Below the pieces are notes generated by a model. The model was not told the origin of the DNA, did not search any database, and saw nothing but the letters and a program-made list of their open reading frames with translations. A DNA stretch of 64,000 nt from Pseudomonas brassicacearum (GTDB lineage: Bacteria; Pseudomonadota; Gammaproteobacteria; Pseudomonadales; Pseudomonadaceae), in contig NZ_MOBK01000006.1 in NCBI RefSeq assembly GCF_003732265.1, forward strand, positions 186,001 through 250,000, given 5' to 3'. A program made the translations under genes and the position numbers. Within the stretch, counting starts at the first letter, position 1. Each line of letters starts with the position of its first letter. Below are positions 43,478 through 52,597 of the stretch, piece after piece.

Positions 43478-44176
43478 TCAGGTATTCGCGGGGATGACTT
43501 CGAGAACGCGGATAACCCCGGCCTCGGGATAATGCCAACGCACATCCAAGTCCCAGAACTGCGCGCCATATTCGCGCTCGGGCGTAGGAATCTGGTACGC
43601 CGGGCGTGGGTCTTGTGCCAGACATTGCTCGATCAACGCCACCAGCGGCTCTTCAAGGCGCTGAGCATGGCCATGAGCCTGTTGCAGCGCGGTATCCGTC
43701 CACTGCACGGGAATCAGCTGCGGCGCGGCGCTGGCGATGCTGTTGGAGGCGCTGTCGATGATGTCGGCATAAGGCACGTAGGGTTTGATGTCGAGAATCG
43801 GCGTGCCGTCCAGCAAGTCGATACCGGATATCCACAGGCGATTGGCTTCGACCTTGTCCAGCTTGACCACGGATTGACCGATGCCGTTGGGCCGGTGCGT
43901 GGCGCGGGTGGCAAATACGCCCATGGATTTGTTGCCGCCCAGGCGCGGCGGGCGGACTTTCAAGCGCGGTTTTTCTTCCAGGGCCTGATGGAACAGGAAC
44001 AGCAGCCAGACGTGACTGACCTGTTCCAGGCCTTGCACTGCATCACCTTGATCGAACGGCGCAACCAATTCCAGAACACCGCGAGCGGCCGGGGCCAGTT
44101 GCGGCTGGCGCGGGATGGCGAATTTCTCCTTGAAGCAGGAGCGCACGAAGCCGATGGGAGAAACGCTGTAGGTCAT
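43478..44176 (-). CDS. trmO: tRNA (adenine(37)-N6)-methyltransferase TrmO (TsaA)
   Basis: 232-residue single-sheeted beta-barrel SAM enzyme that methylates t6A37 of threonine tRNAs to m6t6A. Motifs are IGFVRSCFKEKFAIPRQP at the N-terminus, HVWLLFLFH, FATRATHRPNGIGQSVVKL and LDIKPYVPYAD. The start MTYSVSPIG at 44176 was chosen because it begins the domain; earlier in-frame ATGs at 44209 and 44227 would add a Pro-rich leader, and none has a good SD. Confidence 0.9.
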   Translation of the reverse strand: MTYSVSPIGFVRSCFKEKFAIPRQPQLAPAARGVLELVAPFDQGDAVQGLEQVSHVWLLFLFHQALEEKPRLKVRPPRLGGNKSMGVFATRATHRPNGIGQSVVKLDKVEANRLWISGIDLLDGTPILDIKPYVPYADIIDSASNSIASAAPQLIPVQWTDTALQQAHGHAQRLEEPLVALIEQCLAQDPRPAYQIPTPEREYGAQFWDLDVRWHYPEAGVIRVLEVIPANT

Positions 44177-44251
44177 GGTCTGGGGTCGAGGCGGGGGCAG
44201 GGTGGGCATGATAACCCGAGCGGTCAAAGGATCGGTGGTGCCTGTCAGTCC

Positions 44252-44325
44252 GCCATCGCGGGCAAGCTACGCTCCCACGGTTTGAAATGCATTCCCCTGT
44301 GGGAGCGTGGCTTGCCCGCGATGGC
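44252..44325. repeat. REP-like pair (ATCGCGGGCAAGC type)
   Basis: Inverted copies of a different REP type (GCCATCGCGGGCAAGC-TACGCTCCCAC and its complement) lie upstream of trmO and after rhlG. The stem sequence is distinct from the GCTTGCTCGCG class, so at least two REP groups occur in this genome. Confidence 0.85.
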
Positions 44326-44337
44326 CGCGCCGCCGAT

Positions 44338-45108
44338 CTAAAGACTAAACCCACCATCCAAAGGAATAACATTCCCGGTCATATACGCCCCCGCCGTACT
44401 CGCCAGACTGATCGCCAGCGCCGCCATCTCTTCCTCCCGGCCCCAACGCTTCATCGGTATCAGCGCCGTATCCTGCGCCAGCGCCTGTTCATCATTGCCA
44501 ATGTGCTGGGTCATCTTGCTCGGGAAACGCCCCGGCGCAATCACGTTGACGTTGATGTGCTGGCTCACCAGCTCTCGCGCCAGAATCCGCGACAATTGGT
44601 GCAGGGCCGCTTTACTCGGCCCGTAGGCATACGCCTGCTCACCAAAGGACGAAATCCCGGCCACCGAGCCGATGTTGATGATCCGCGCCGGATTGGCTCC
44701 GGAGCCGGCTTTGCGCAACAGCGGCAAAAACTGCTGAATGCAGTTGAATACCGACGTCACGTTGAGCTGCATGACCTTTTCCCAGCCTTTGACCGGATAG
44801 CTTTCGAGCGGAGCGCCCCAGGTGGTGCCGGCGTTGTTCACCAGAATATCCAGATGGGTGATCTGCTCGCCCAGGCGCGTGGCCAGTTGAAGCACGCCTT
44901 CTTCGGTGGCCAGGTTGGCCGCTAGACCCTGGCAGCGTCCGAATGCGCTCAACTCGTCTGCCGTTTGCCGGCAGGCTTCAGCATCCCGGGCGCAGACGTA
45001 CACAGTGGCGCCGGCTTCGACATAAGCCTTGGCGATCATTTTGCCGATACCACGGGTGCCGCCGGTCACGAGTGCGGTGCGGCCTTGCAGGGAAAAGTAC
45101 GGGTGCAT
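44338..45108 (-). CDS. rhlG: NADPH-dependent short-chain dehydrogenase RhlG
   Basis: 256-residue SDR. Cofactor motif TGGTRGIG near residue 15, NNAG, catalytic Ser in INIGSVAGISS, YxxxK in AYAYGPSKAALHQ, and a C-terminal NVIPLDGGFSL. The N-terminus MHPYFSLQGR and the neighbourhood (finR, fpr, trmO) match RhlG of P. aeruginosa, a ketoacyl reductase once linked to rhamnolipid precursor supply, whose substrate is still debated. No rhamnolipid genes are near. The identification is by sequence memory. Confidence 0.85.
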   Translation of the reverse strand: MHPYFSLQGRTALVTGGTRGIGKMIAKAYVEAGATVYVCARDAEACRQTADELSAFGRCQGLAANLATEEGVLQLATRLGEQITHLDILVNNAGTTWGAPLESYPVKGWEKVMQLNVTSVFNCIQQFLPLLRKAGSGANPARIINIGSVAGISSFGEQAYAYGPSKAALHQLSRILARELVSQHINVNVIAPGRFPSKMTQHIGNDEQALAQDTALIPMKRWGREEEMAALAISLASTAGAYMTGNVIPLDGGFSL

Positions 45109-45243
45109 GGCAAATCCTGAGCGCTGAGGGTTAATACACCCTAGTCGTCAGCCGCCGTCAGCGGAGCCACTATTTTTGCGAGGAATGGGGGGCCATACAG
45201 CCTGGCCTTGAGCCGCTGGGTGCGACTCAAGGCTGGCAGGCGC

Positions 45244-45714
45244 TTACTGCGGGCGAACGCGCAGGGTCAGGCCTTTGAGGAAGTTGCGCAGCAACTGGTC
45301 GCCACAGGTGCGGTAGTTGGTGTGGCCGAACTTGCGGAACAGCGCGCTCAGCTCCGGCTTGGACACCGGGAACTCGGCAGCCTTGAGGATCGCGTGCATG
45401 TCGTCTTCTTTCAATTCGAAGGCCACGCGCAGCTTCTTCAGGATGATGTTGTTGGTCACCGGGACTTCGATCGGCTGCGGCGGACGGCTTTCGTCCTTGC
45501 CGCGCTTGAAGATCACCAGGCCATCGAGGAAGTGCGCCATGACTTCATCCGGGCAGCGGACGAAACCTTCTTCGTCTTCTTCTTTCTTGTCGAGGTACGT
45601 CAGCAGGTCTTCCATGGACACGTCCATGCCGCCGAGCTTGATGATCTCGATGACTTTCTTGTCGCTGATGTCCAGCATGTAGCGAACGCTGCGCAATACG
45701 TCGTTATGAATCAT
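45244..45714 (-). CDS. DUF1456 family protein (YehS-like)
   Basis: 156-residue cytosolic protein made of two similar ~70-residue helical repeats: NDVLRSVRYMLDISDKKVIEIIKLGG and NNIILKKLRVAFELKEDDMHAILKAAEF. Each is followed by an LLTYLDKKEEDEEGF.. or RKFGHTNYRTCGDQLLRNFLKGL segment. This matches the YehS family, whose function is not known. ATG 45714 (MIHNDVLRS) is chosen by likeness to YehS; an ATG at 45723 adds three residues. It lies 76 bp downstream of the pseudouridine-synthase-like gene on the same strand. Confidence 0.88.
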   Translation of the reverse strand: MIHNDVLRSVRYMLDISDKKVIEIIKLGGMDVSMEDLLTYLDKKEEDEEGFVRCPDEVMAHFLDGLVIFKRGKDESRPPQPIEVPVTNNIILKKLRVAFELKEDDMHAILKAAEFPVSKPELSALFRKFGHTNYRTCGDQLLRNFLKGLTLRVRPQ

Positions 45715-45790
45715 GGTGTGCAATCCTGATATTCAGCAGTGGGCGCCGCAGCAAACAGCGGCGCCGGAATGTGTGGCGGCGGGAGAAGCC

Positions 45791-46501
45791 TTAGAACTTC
45801 TCTTTGCCGGACAGGTAGCGCCATTGTCCCAGCGGCACTTTGCCGATGGACACGCCGCCGATGCGGATACGGCGGATGGCGACGACCTTCAGGCCGACGG
45901 CCTGGCAAAACAGGGCGATCACGCCCGGTTGCGGGTTCTTCATCGCAAAGCGCAGGCGGTTTTCGTTCTGCCAGCTGGCTTTGACCGGTGGCAGTTCCTT
46001 GCCCTTGTACGTCAGGCCGTGGTTCAGGCGGTTGAGGCCGTGAGCCACCATGTCGCCTTCAACCTCGACCACATACTCTTGCTCGATCTTGCTGGCATCG
46101 GCCGCGAGTTTGCGCAGAATCTTCCAGTCCTGGGTGAACACCAGCAAACCGCTGGCGTTGGCCTGCAGGTCGGTGCTGGCGGTCAGGCGCAGGAAATGGC
46201 CCTTGAGCGGACGTTTGCTGAAGCGGTGTTCTTTGCTCAGGGTCTCGGCGCTCAGGGTGGCCATGGCGGTGTCCGCGTCCATGCCCACGGGCACGTTCAA
46301 GAGGATAGTCACCGGCTCTGGCGCAGTGGCCTTGGCTTCGGGATCGAGTTCGACTTTTTGCGTGCCGACCTTGAATTGCGGCTCGTCGATGACTTCACCG
46401 TCCACGGTCACCCAGCCGCCCTCGATGAACAGCTCAGCCTCCCGACGGGAACAGCCGACGAGTTCGATGAGGCGTTTGGAGAGACGAATCGGGTCAGTCA
46501 T
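45791..46501 (-). CDS. RsuA/RluF-type pseudouridine synthase homologue lacking the catalytic Asp
   Basis: 236 residues: N-terminal S4 RNA-binding domain (RLSKRLIELVGCSRREAELFIEGGWVTVDG), then a pseudouridine-synthase-like fold with ASGLLVFTQDWKILRKL, EQEYVVEV and the C-terminal RRIRIGGVSIGKVPLGQWR. In the active-site motif, where RluB/RluE/RluF/RsuA have GRLD-x-x-T/S-x-GLL, this protein reads TDLQANASGLL: the catalytic aspartate position is Q113, and the preceding Arg position is D111. It may therefore bind rRNA without modifying it. ATG 46501 begins MTDPIRLSKR; the open frame extends upstream to 46567. Confidence 0.85.
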   Translation of the reverse strand: MTDPIRLSKRLIELVGCSRREAELFIEGGWVTVDGEVIDEPQFKVGTQKVELDPEAKATAPEPVTILLNVPVGMDADTAMATLSAETLSKEHRFSKRPLKGHFLRLTASTDLQANASGLLVFTQDWKILRKLAADASKIEQEYVVEVEGDMVAHGLNRLNHGLTYKGKELPPVKASWQNENRLRFAMKNPQPGVIALFCQAVGLKVVAIRRIRIGGVSIGKVPLGQWRYLSGKEKF

Positions 46502-46585
46502 GACAGGGCCGTAACAAAAAAGGGGTGGGCATTGTACCTGCCTGGCGCCGGTTAATCCCGGCTCCATTTGCGAGGTTCGGCTTTT

Positions 46586-46676
46586 TGTGGGAGCGGGCTT
46601 GCTCGCGAAAGCGGTTTTTCAGTCAGCATTGATGTTGAAACTGATGGCCCTTTCGCGAGCAAGCCCGCTCCCACAC
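46586..46676. repeat. REP pair after the GNAT gene
   Basis: Inverted GTGGGAGCGGGCTTGCTCGCG copies with a 46-nt centre, just upstream of the pseudouridine-synthase-like gene and after the GNAT gene, both on the minus strand. Confidence 0.92.
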
Positions 46677-46691
46677 TTGTTCTGGGTTGTG

Positions 46692-47165
46692 TCAGCCATG
46701 CCGCGAATTCTGCTGATTTTGGCGCAAACGCATGTGCAACAGCGGATAAGGCTGCCCCATGCCGTCGAACTCGGAACGGCCAATCACTTCGAAGCCTTGT
46801 TTGAAGTAAAACCCCAGCGCTTGCGGGTTCTGTTCGTTGACGTCCAGTTCGTCGGCATTCATGTGCTCCATGGCATAGCGTAGCAACTGTTTGCCCAGGC
46901 CCTGGCCGCGGTGGGCCGGATCGATGAAGAGCATTTCGATCTTGCCGGCCGCCACCCCGGCGAACCCGGTGATGCGCTGGCGCGGGTCTTTGGTGCAAAT
47001 CAGCATCACCGCATCGAGGTAGCGCGTCAGCACCAGGTCCTTGAGCAACAGGATGTAACTGTTCGGCAGAAAATCGTGGGTGGCGCGCACCGAGTCTTCC
47101 CAGACTCGGGTGAGTTCTTCGTAATCACTGTGTTTCGGGGTGTGGATGACCGAATGATGGCGCAT
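46692..47165 (-). CDS. GNAT-family N-acetyltransferase
   Basis: 157-residue Gcn5-related acetyltransferase. The acetyl-CoA pyrophosphate loop is RGQGLGKQLL in IDPAHRGQGLGKQLLRYAM, followed by DVNEQNPQALGFYFKQGFEVIG. It is nearest to the small YjaB/PhnO-like group; the substrate is unknown. ATG 47165 (MRHHSVIHTPKH) was chosen; a longer frame from 47249 overlaps the terminator of rimO. No operon partner. Confidence 0.85.
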   Translation of the reverse strand: MRHHSVIHTPKHSDYEELTRVWEDSVRATHDFLPNSYILLLKDLVLTRYLDAVMLICTKDPRQRITGFAGVAAGKIEMLFIDPAHRGQGLGKQLLRYAMEHMNADELDVNEQNPQALGFYFKQGFEVIGRSEFDGMGQPYPLLHMRLRQNQQNSRHG

Positions 47166-47225
47166 GGCCGGATGCCCTATATGCAGTGGAGTGTGCGAGT
47201 CCTTTCTCACACAAAACGATAGACG

Positions 47226-47265
47226 TAAAAAAGCCCCGCATCTCGTCAAGAGAGCGGGGCTTTTC
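47226..47265 (-). terminator. Terminator of rimO
   Basis: AAAAAGCCCCGC / GCGGGGCTTTT with a ~16-nt centre, 14 bp past the rimO stop on the minus strand; the A-run on the left reads as the T-run on that strand. It also works on the + strand. Confidence 0.88.
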
Positions 47266-47278
47266 GTATTTTTTGCGT

Positions 47279-48616
<1,338 letters not shown>

Positions 48617-48798
48617 GTCTAACCTCGGTATTTGTGACGCCTCCAGCCGAGTCGGCAAGGCGACAAACGGGCGCTTTTCTGCGCCTCTGATCAAAAAGTG
48701 CGCAATTCTAGCGATCAGTCGTTCACTTGACCAGCTTTATGCAGGGAAATACGACGAGTGCTGCGCTATGCTTCGCGCCGTTAGGCTTTACCAAATAT

Positions 48799-48822
48799 TT
48801 ACAGTCAACATATCGTCTGTAA
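48799..48822. promoter_or_regulatory. Inverted repeat in the rimO-kup intergenic region
   Basis: TTACAG and CTGTAA separated by 12 bp, about 83 bp before the kup ATG. It may be an operator for kup or rimO; no known regulator was recognised. Confidence 0.3.
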
Positions 48823-48904
48823 CCTGAAGTAAAACAGCGCATGCTGCGTGGCAAAGCATAGTGCTTCTTCCAAAGAAGTCCGTTCTGGGTAGTAGGAGTG
48901 GTGG

Positions 48905-50806
48905 ATGGGTCAGGCAAGTAGTCAGGCAGCGAGCGCCGGGCATTCGGCGGCGAAGCCGATCGGCATGCTGGTGGCGGCGGTCGGGGTGGTTTACGGCGAT
49001 ATCGGCACAAGCCCGTTGTACACCCTCAAAGAAGTGTTTTCCGGCGGCTACGGCGTGCCGGTCAACCATGACGGCGTGCTGGGAATACTGGCGCTGATCT
49101 TCTGGTCGCTGGTCTGGGTCGTCTCGATCAAGTACATGATGTTCGTGCTGCGCGCCGACAACCAGGGCGAGGGGGGGATCATGGCCCTGACGGCGTTGGC
49201 CAGACGGGCGGCGTCGGGGTATCCCAAGTTGCGAGCGTTGCTGGTGGTCTGCGGACTGATCGGTGCGGCGCTGTTCTACGGCGACAGCATGATCACCCCG
49301 GCGATTTCCGTCCTCTCGGCGATTGAAGGTCTCGGGCTGGCGTTCGATGGCATCGATCACTGGGTGGTCCCGCTGTCGTTGGTCGTGCTGGTGGCGCTGT
49401 TCCTGATCCAGAGCCACGGTACGGCGCGAATCGGCATTCTGTTCGGGCCGATCATGGTCACCTGGTTTGTGGTGCTGGGGGCGCTGGGCGTCTACGGGAT
49501 CATGCAGCACCCAGAGGTGTTGCAAGCGCTGAACCCGGTCTGGGGCGTGCGTTTCTTCACCCAGCACCCGGGCATGGGCGTGGCGATCCTCGGCGCGGTC
49601 GTGCTGGCATTGACCGGCGCCGAAGCGCTGTACGCCGACATGGGCCACTTCGGCCGCAAGCCGATTGCCCGCGCCTGGTTCATCCTCGTGCTGCCGGCGC
49701 TGGTGCTGAACTACTTCGGCCAAGGCGCGCTGCTGCTGGGTGATCCGGAAGCCGCTCGTAACCCGTTCTACCTGTTGGCACCAAGCTGGGCGTTGATTCC
49801 GTTGGTCGGGCTGTCGACCCTGGCCACGGTGATTGCCTCGCAAGCGGTCATTTCCGGTGCGTTCTCCCTGACTCGTCAGGCGATTCAGCTCGGTTACATT
49901 CCACGTATGCACATTCAGCACACCTCCAGCGCCGAACAAGGCCAGATCTACATTGGCGCGGTGAACTGGGCGCTGATGGTCGGCGTGATTCTTCTGGTGT
50001 TGGGTTTCGAATCCTCCGGCGCGCTGGCCTCGGCCTATGGTGTGGCGGTGACTGGCACCATGCTGATGACCACTATCCTGGTGTCGGCGGTGATATTGCT
50101 GCTGTGGAAATGGCCACCGCTTCTTGCTGTGCCAGTGTTAATCGGCTTCCTGCTGGTGGACGGCCTGTACTTCGCCGCCAACGTGCCGAAGATCGTCCAG
50201 GGCGGCGCCTTCCCGGTGATCGCCGGTATCGCGCTGTTCGTGCTGATGACCACCTGGAAACGCGGCAAGCAACTGCTGGTCGAGCGTATGGACGAAGGTG
50301 GCCTGCCCCTGCCGATTTTCATCAGCAGTATCGCGGTGCAACCGCCGCATCGCGTGCAGGGCACCGCCGTGTTCCTGACCGCACGCCCTGACGCGGTACC
50401 GCACGCGCTGTTGCACAACCTGCTGCATAACCAGGTGTTGCACGAGCAAGTGGTGCTGCTGACCGTGGTCTACGAAGACATCCCGCGCGTACCGCCGACC
50501 CGCCGCTTCGAAGTCGATGCCTACGGTGAAGGGTTCTTCCGGGTGATCCTGCACTTCGGCTTCGTCGACGAACCTGACGTACCGCAAGCGCTGAAACTGT
50601 GTCATCTCGATGACCTGGACTTCAGCCCGATGCGCACCACCTACTTCCTCAGCCGCGAGACGGTGATAGCCTCCAAGCTGGAAGGCATGGCCCGTTGGCG
50701 AGAAGGGTTGTTTGCGTTCATGTTGAAGAATGCCAATGGCAATTTGCGCTTCTTTAATCTGCCGTTGAACCGGGTGATTGAGCTGGGTACTCAGGTAGAA
50801 ATGTAA
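48905..50806 (+). CDS. kup: Potassium uptake protein Kup
   Basis: 633-residue inner-membrane K+/H+ symporter (KUP/HAK/KT family). The N-terminal signature [20 protein letters not shown] is at about residues 26-45; roughly twelve membrane segments extend to residue ~455 ([32 protein letters not shown]), followed by a soluble C-terminal domain. Low-affinity potassium uptake that keeps working at low pH is the family role. The ATG at 48905 follows TAGGAG. It ends with a strong terminator. Confidence 0.95.
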   Translation: MGQASSQAASAGHSAAKPIGMLVAAVGVVYGDIGTSPLYTLKEVFSGGYGVPVNHDGVLGILALIFWSLVWVVSIKYMMFVLRADNQGEGGIMALTALARRAASGYPKLRALLVVCGLIGAALFYGDSMITPAISVLSAIEGLGLAFDGIDHWVVPLSLVVLVALFLIQSHGTARIGILFGPIMVTWFVVLGALGVYGIMQHPEVLQALNPVWGVRFFTQHPGMGVAILGAVVLALTGAEALYADMGHFGRKPIARAWFILVLPALVLNYFGQGALLLGDPEAARNPFYLLAPSWALIPLVGLSTLATVIASQAVISGAFSLTRQAIQLGYIPRMHIQHTSSAEQGQIYIGAVNWALMVGVILLVLGFESSGALASAYGVAVTGTMLMTTILVSAVILLLWKWPPLLAVPVLIGFLLVDGLYFAANVPKIVQGGAFPVIAGIALFVLMTTWKRGKQLLVERMDEGGLPLPIFISSIAVQPPHRVQGTAVFLTARPDAVPHALLHNLLHNQVLHEQVVLLTVVYEDIPRVPPTRRFEVDAYGEGFFRVILHFGFVDEPDVPQALKLCHLDDLDFSPMRTTYFLSRETVIASKLEGMARWREGLFAFMLKNANGNLRFFNLPLNRVIELGTQVEM

Positions 50807-50814
50807 GCCCCAAC

Positions 50815-50854
50815 AAAAAGCCCCCGTTGCCGTGAAGGTGGCGGGGGCTTTTTT
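50815..50854 (+). terminator. Terminator of kup (copy A of a duplicated segment)
   Basis: AAAAAGCCCCCG / CGGGGGCTTTTTT with a 15-nt centre, 8 bp after kup. The same hairpin and the ~45 bp after it occur again at 52442, downstream of the RelE-type toxin. Confidence 0.9.
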
Positions 50855-51064
50855 GTGTCCGAACACATAACTTGAAGACGACGGAGACTCAATGTGGGAG
50901 CGGGCTTGCTCGCGAAGGCGGTGTGTCAGTCACTGTATGTATTGACTGAGATACCGCCTTCGCGAGCAAGCCCGCTCCCACATTGGATTTGCGGTGTTAT
51001 TTGCTTTGGGGCAGTTCTTCTTCGGACTCGGTTTTTGTCCGGGCTGGCCGCGGGGTCAGGACCT
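50818..51064. repeat. Direct repeat copy A (kup terminator to 3' end of the DUF6124 gene)
   Basis: Positions 50818-50903 match 52442-52527 at 84 of 86 bases. Positions 50995-51064 match 52528-52597 less closely (about three quarters identical). The REP pair at 50892-50983 interrupts copy A only. The two copies bracket the DUF6124 gene and the toxin-antitoxin genes. Confidence 0.88.
50892..50983. repeat. REP pair between kup and the DUF6124 gene
   Basis: Inverted GTGGGAGCGGGCTTGCTCGCG copies with a ~45-nt centre. It is absent, except for its first bases ATGTGGGAGCGG, from the duplicate at 52513, where the deletion ends at a GCGG repeat. Confidence 0.92.
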
Positions 51065-51323
51065 TCAGCACATCATCAATCACTGCCTTACCCATCGCCG
51101 TCAGGTAATGCGCGGCCCAGGCATGGCGGTCGGTGTCTCTTGCGTAGGCAGCATCCTCGGCGAATGATTTGCCAAGGAATAGCAGGTCAGAGGCTTGTGA
51201 CAAGGCATCAACGATGGGGACGCCGGCGCGGACGTTGAATAGCGCTTGATCCGAGCAGTAGATGAGGGGGGTGAAGCCGATGGTTTTTAAATCTGAAATC
51301 GCGGACGGATCTGTTTTGCTCAT
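50997..51323 (-). CDS. DUF3077/DUF6124 family protein
   Basis: 108-residue small protein of a family common in Pseudomonas and of unknown function. The pattern is an N-terminal variable region, then FNVRAGVPIVDALSQASDLL, a middle helix (HAWAAHYLTAMGKAVIDDVL) and a charged tail (RTKTESEEELPQSK). No signal peptide or membrane segment. ATG 51323 has a strong SD AAGGAG, which can be paired in a leader hairpin (see the entry at 51330). A second C-terminal fragment of the family lies at 52530. Confidence 0.75.
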   Translation of the reverse strand: MSKTDPSAISDLKTIGFTPLIYCSDQALFNVRAGVPIVDALSQASDLLFLGKSFAEDAAYARDTDRHAWAAHYLTAMGKAVIDDVLKVLTPRPARTKTESEEELPQSK

Positions 51324-51329
51324 TGTTTC

Positions 51330-51436
51330 GCTCCTTAAAACGAGGAGCTGCCACGTTCGTTACCACACGAATGGGTGGCAGCTGTACGCAGGGTGGTAAA
51401 CCGGAAGAGCAAAGGAACCGGCAGACCCGAAGGTCT
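51330..51436 (-). promoter_or_regulatory. Structured 5' leader of the DUF6124 gene (candidate cis-regulatory RNA)
   Basis: Read on the minus strand toward the start at 51323, three hairpins appear. A UUCG tetraloop stem (AGACC-TTCG-GGTCT, 51423-51436). A two-part stem AGCTGCCAC..GTGGCAGCT (51346-51383) with inner TTCGT/ACGAA. Then GCTCCT..AGGAGC (51330-51348), which covers the Shine-Dalgarno. The last two share the bases AGC at 51346-51348, so only one can form fully. This is the layout of a translational switch. The ligand, or a thermal role, is unknown. Confidence 0.55.
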
Positions 51437-51847
51437 CCCACGCACAGCCGCCATGACACTGGATTACAGGCGAAAACGCATGAAATCGTGTTGGGAACGC
51501 TGTTGCACTTTGCTTTGCCGGGTTACCACACCCGATCACTGCATCTGCAGCGACGTCCCCAGACTATCCCGTCAAAGAAAAGCGCAACAAGGCGGCAAAG
51601 TGCCCAAACGCGAGATTCGGAGTTTGCCTACAAGGTCTGCGGGCGTCATCTGATATTGCGACATCAGAAGTAAACGAAACTAAACACGGCGGGAGCGTTT
51701 ACACGTCCTTCGGCTCACTTTTTCTCAGGGTGAAAAACGCTGGATGAGAAACTCGCATTTTTTGCAGCTTGCTGTATGTCTAATTCAACGCAATACTCTG
51801 CGTAGAACTGTGTGTTCAAATTTGCATGATTGTGTAGAGAGGTGAGT
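51437..51847. other. Non-coding stretch between the DUF6124 leader and the antitoxin gene
   Basis: About 410 bp of lower GC than the surroundings. A weak 67-codon frame (ATG 51450, Cys- and Arg-rich) has no support. Small inverted repeats occur at 51649-51668 (TCTGAT..ATCAGA) and 51788-51803 (ACGCA-ATACTC-TGCGT). The second lies 45 bp before the antitoxin start and could be its operator, as TA operons are usually autoregulated. Confidence 0.4.
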
Positions 51848-52138
51848 ATGACGGCATTACTGGAGCGTGCTGACCAAGCAATTTCGGTGACTGCAATGGT
51901 CAGGGGGTTCAGTGCGAGGCTAAAGGAGATTTCCAGCCGAGCCACTGAACGACTGGTCATTTTCAAAGACAACCAACCCGCAGCGGTCATTATCAATGTC
52001 GATGCGTATCAGGAAATGCTCGACGAGCTCGAGGACCTTCGGGTTGAAGCGGCGGCTCGAGAGCGACTGATCGGTTTTGATCAGGCCAAGGTTGTCAGCC
52101 ACGACGATATGCGGGCGCGGTACGCCAAGAAAGACTAA
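51848..52138 (+). CDS. Phd/YefM-type antitoxin
   Basis: 96 residues. The N-terminal part (ISVTAMVRGFSARLKEISSRATERLVIFKDNQPAAVIINVDAYQEML, residues about 12-57) is the PhdYeFM fold that binds operator DNA. The C-terminal part (RVEAAARERLIGFDQAKVVSHDDMRARYAKKD) would wrap the toxin. ATG 51848 follows GAGAGGTGA. The RelE-type toxin gene starts 11 bp after its stop, and the pair is expected to be autoregulated. Confidence 0.88.
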   Translation: MTALLERADQAISVTAMVRGFSARLKEISSRATERLVIFKDNQPAAVIINVDAYQEMLDELEDLRVEAAARERLIGFDQAKVVSHDDMRARYAKKD

Positions 52139-52149
52139 AGGAGCTGTGG

Positions 52150-52437
52150 ATGGTTTGGGGCGTTATCTATCATCCGGAGGTTCAGAAGGATCTGGATCTG
52201 CTGGGAGCTGTGGCGGCGAACCGCATTCTTGATGTGATCGAAGAGCGGATTATCAATGGTGAGCCAGATAAGAGCGGCAAGCCCCTAAGAGCCAGTCTTG
52301 CAGGTTGCAGACGGATCCGTACAGGCGACACACGAATTGTTTATCGAGTCGATGGCAAGGCCATTCAGGTACTGATCGTCGCAGTCGGAGCCCGACGTGA
52401 TGAAGAGGTCTATGACGCCGCAGAGCGTCGCCTATAA
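52150..52437 (+). CDS. RelE/ParE-superfamily toxin
   Basis: 95 residues. The pattern is VIYHPEVQKDLDLL at the N-terminus, helix RILDVIEERI, then KPLRASLAGCRRIRTGDTRIVYRVDG and VLIVAVGARRDEEVYDAAERR, matching the RelE fold (an mRNA interferase on the ribosome) with basic residues R and a C-terminal Arg. It is in an operon with the antitoxin. The terminator copy at 52442 lies just after the stop. Confidence 0.9.
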   Translation: MVWGVIYHPEVQKDLDLLGAVAANRILDVIEERIINGEPDKSGKPLRASLAGCRRIRTGDTRIVYRVDGKAIQVLIVAVGARRDEEVYDAAERRL

Positions 52438-52441
52438 GTAG

Positions 52442-52597
52442 AAGCCTCCGTTGCCGTGAAGGTAGCGGGGGCTTTTTTGTGTCCGAACACATAACTTGAA
52501 GACGACGGAGACTCAATGTGGGAGCGGTGTTACTTGCTCTGGGGCAGTTTTTCTTCTGATTCGGTCTTTGTTTGGTTCGGTCGAGAGGTCAGGATCT
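52442..52597. repeat. Direct repeat copy B, including terminator and a gene fragment
   Basis: Terminator hairpin (stem CCTCCG..CGGGGG region, 52444-52478) and following sequence equal to copy A at 50818, but with the REP pair missing between GCGG and TGTTA. The terminator now serves the toxin gene. Confidence 0.88.
52530..52597 (-). pseudogene. C-terminal fragment of a DUF6124-family gene
   Basis: On the minus strand the frame reads LTSRPNQTKTESEEKLPQSK and ends at TAA (52532-52530), against LTPRPARTKTESEEELPQSK at the end of the intact gene. The frame is kept but everything upstream (to the right) is unrelated low-GC DNA, so it is a truncated relic. Confidence 0.75.

Noticed and set aside
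51450..51653. 67-codon frame upstream of the antitoxin
   Set aside because: Cys/Arg-rich, no ribosome site, lies in the structured leader region of the opposite gene; no coding support.
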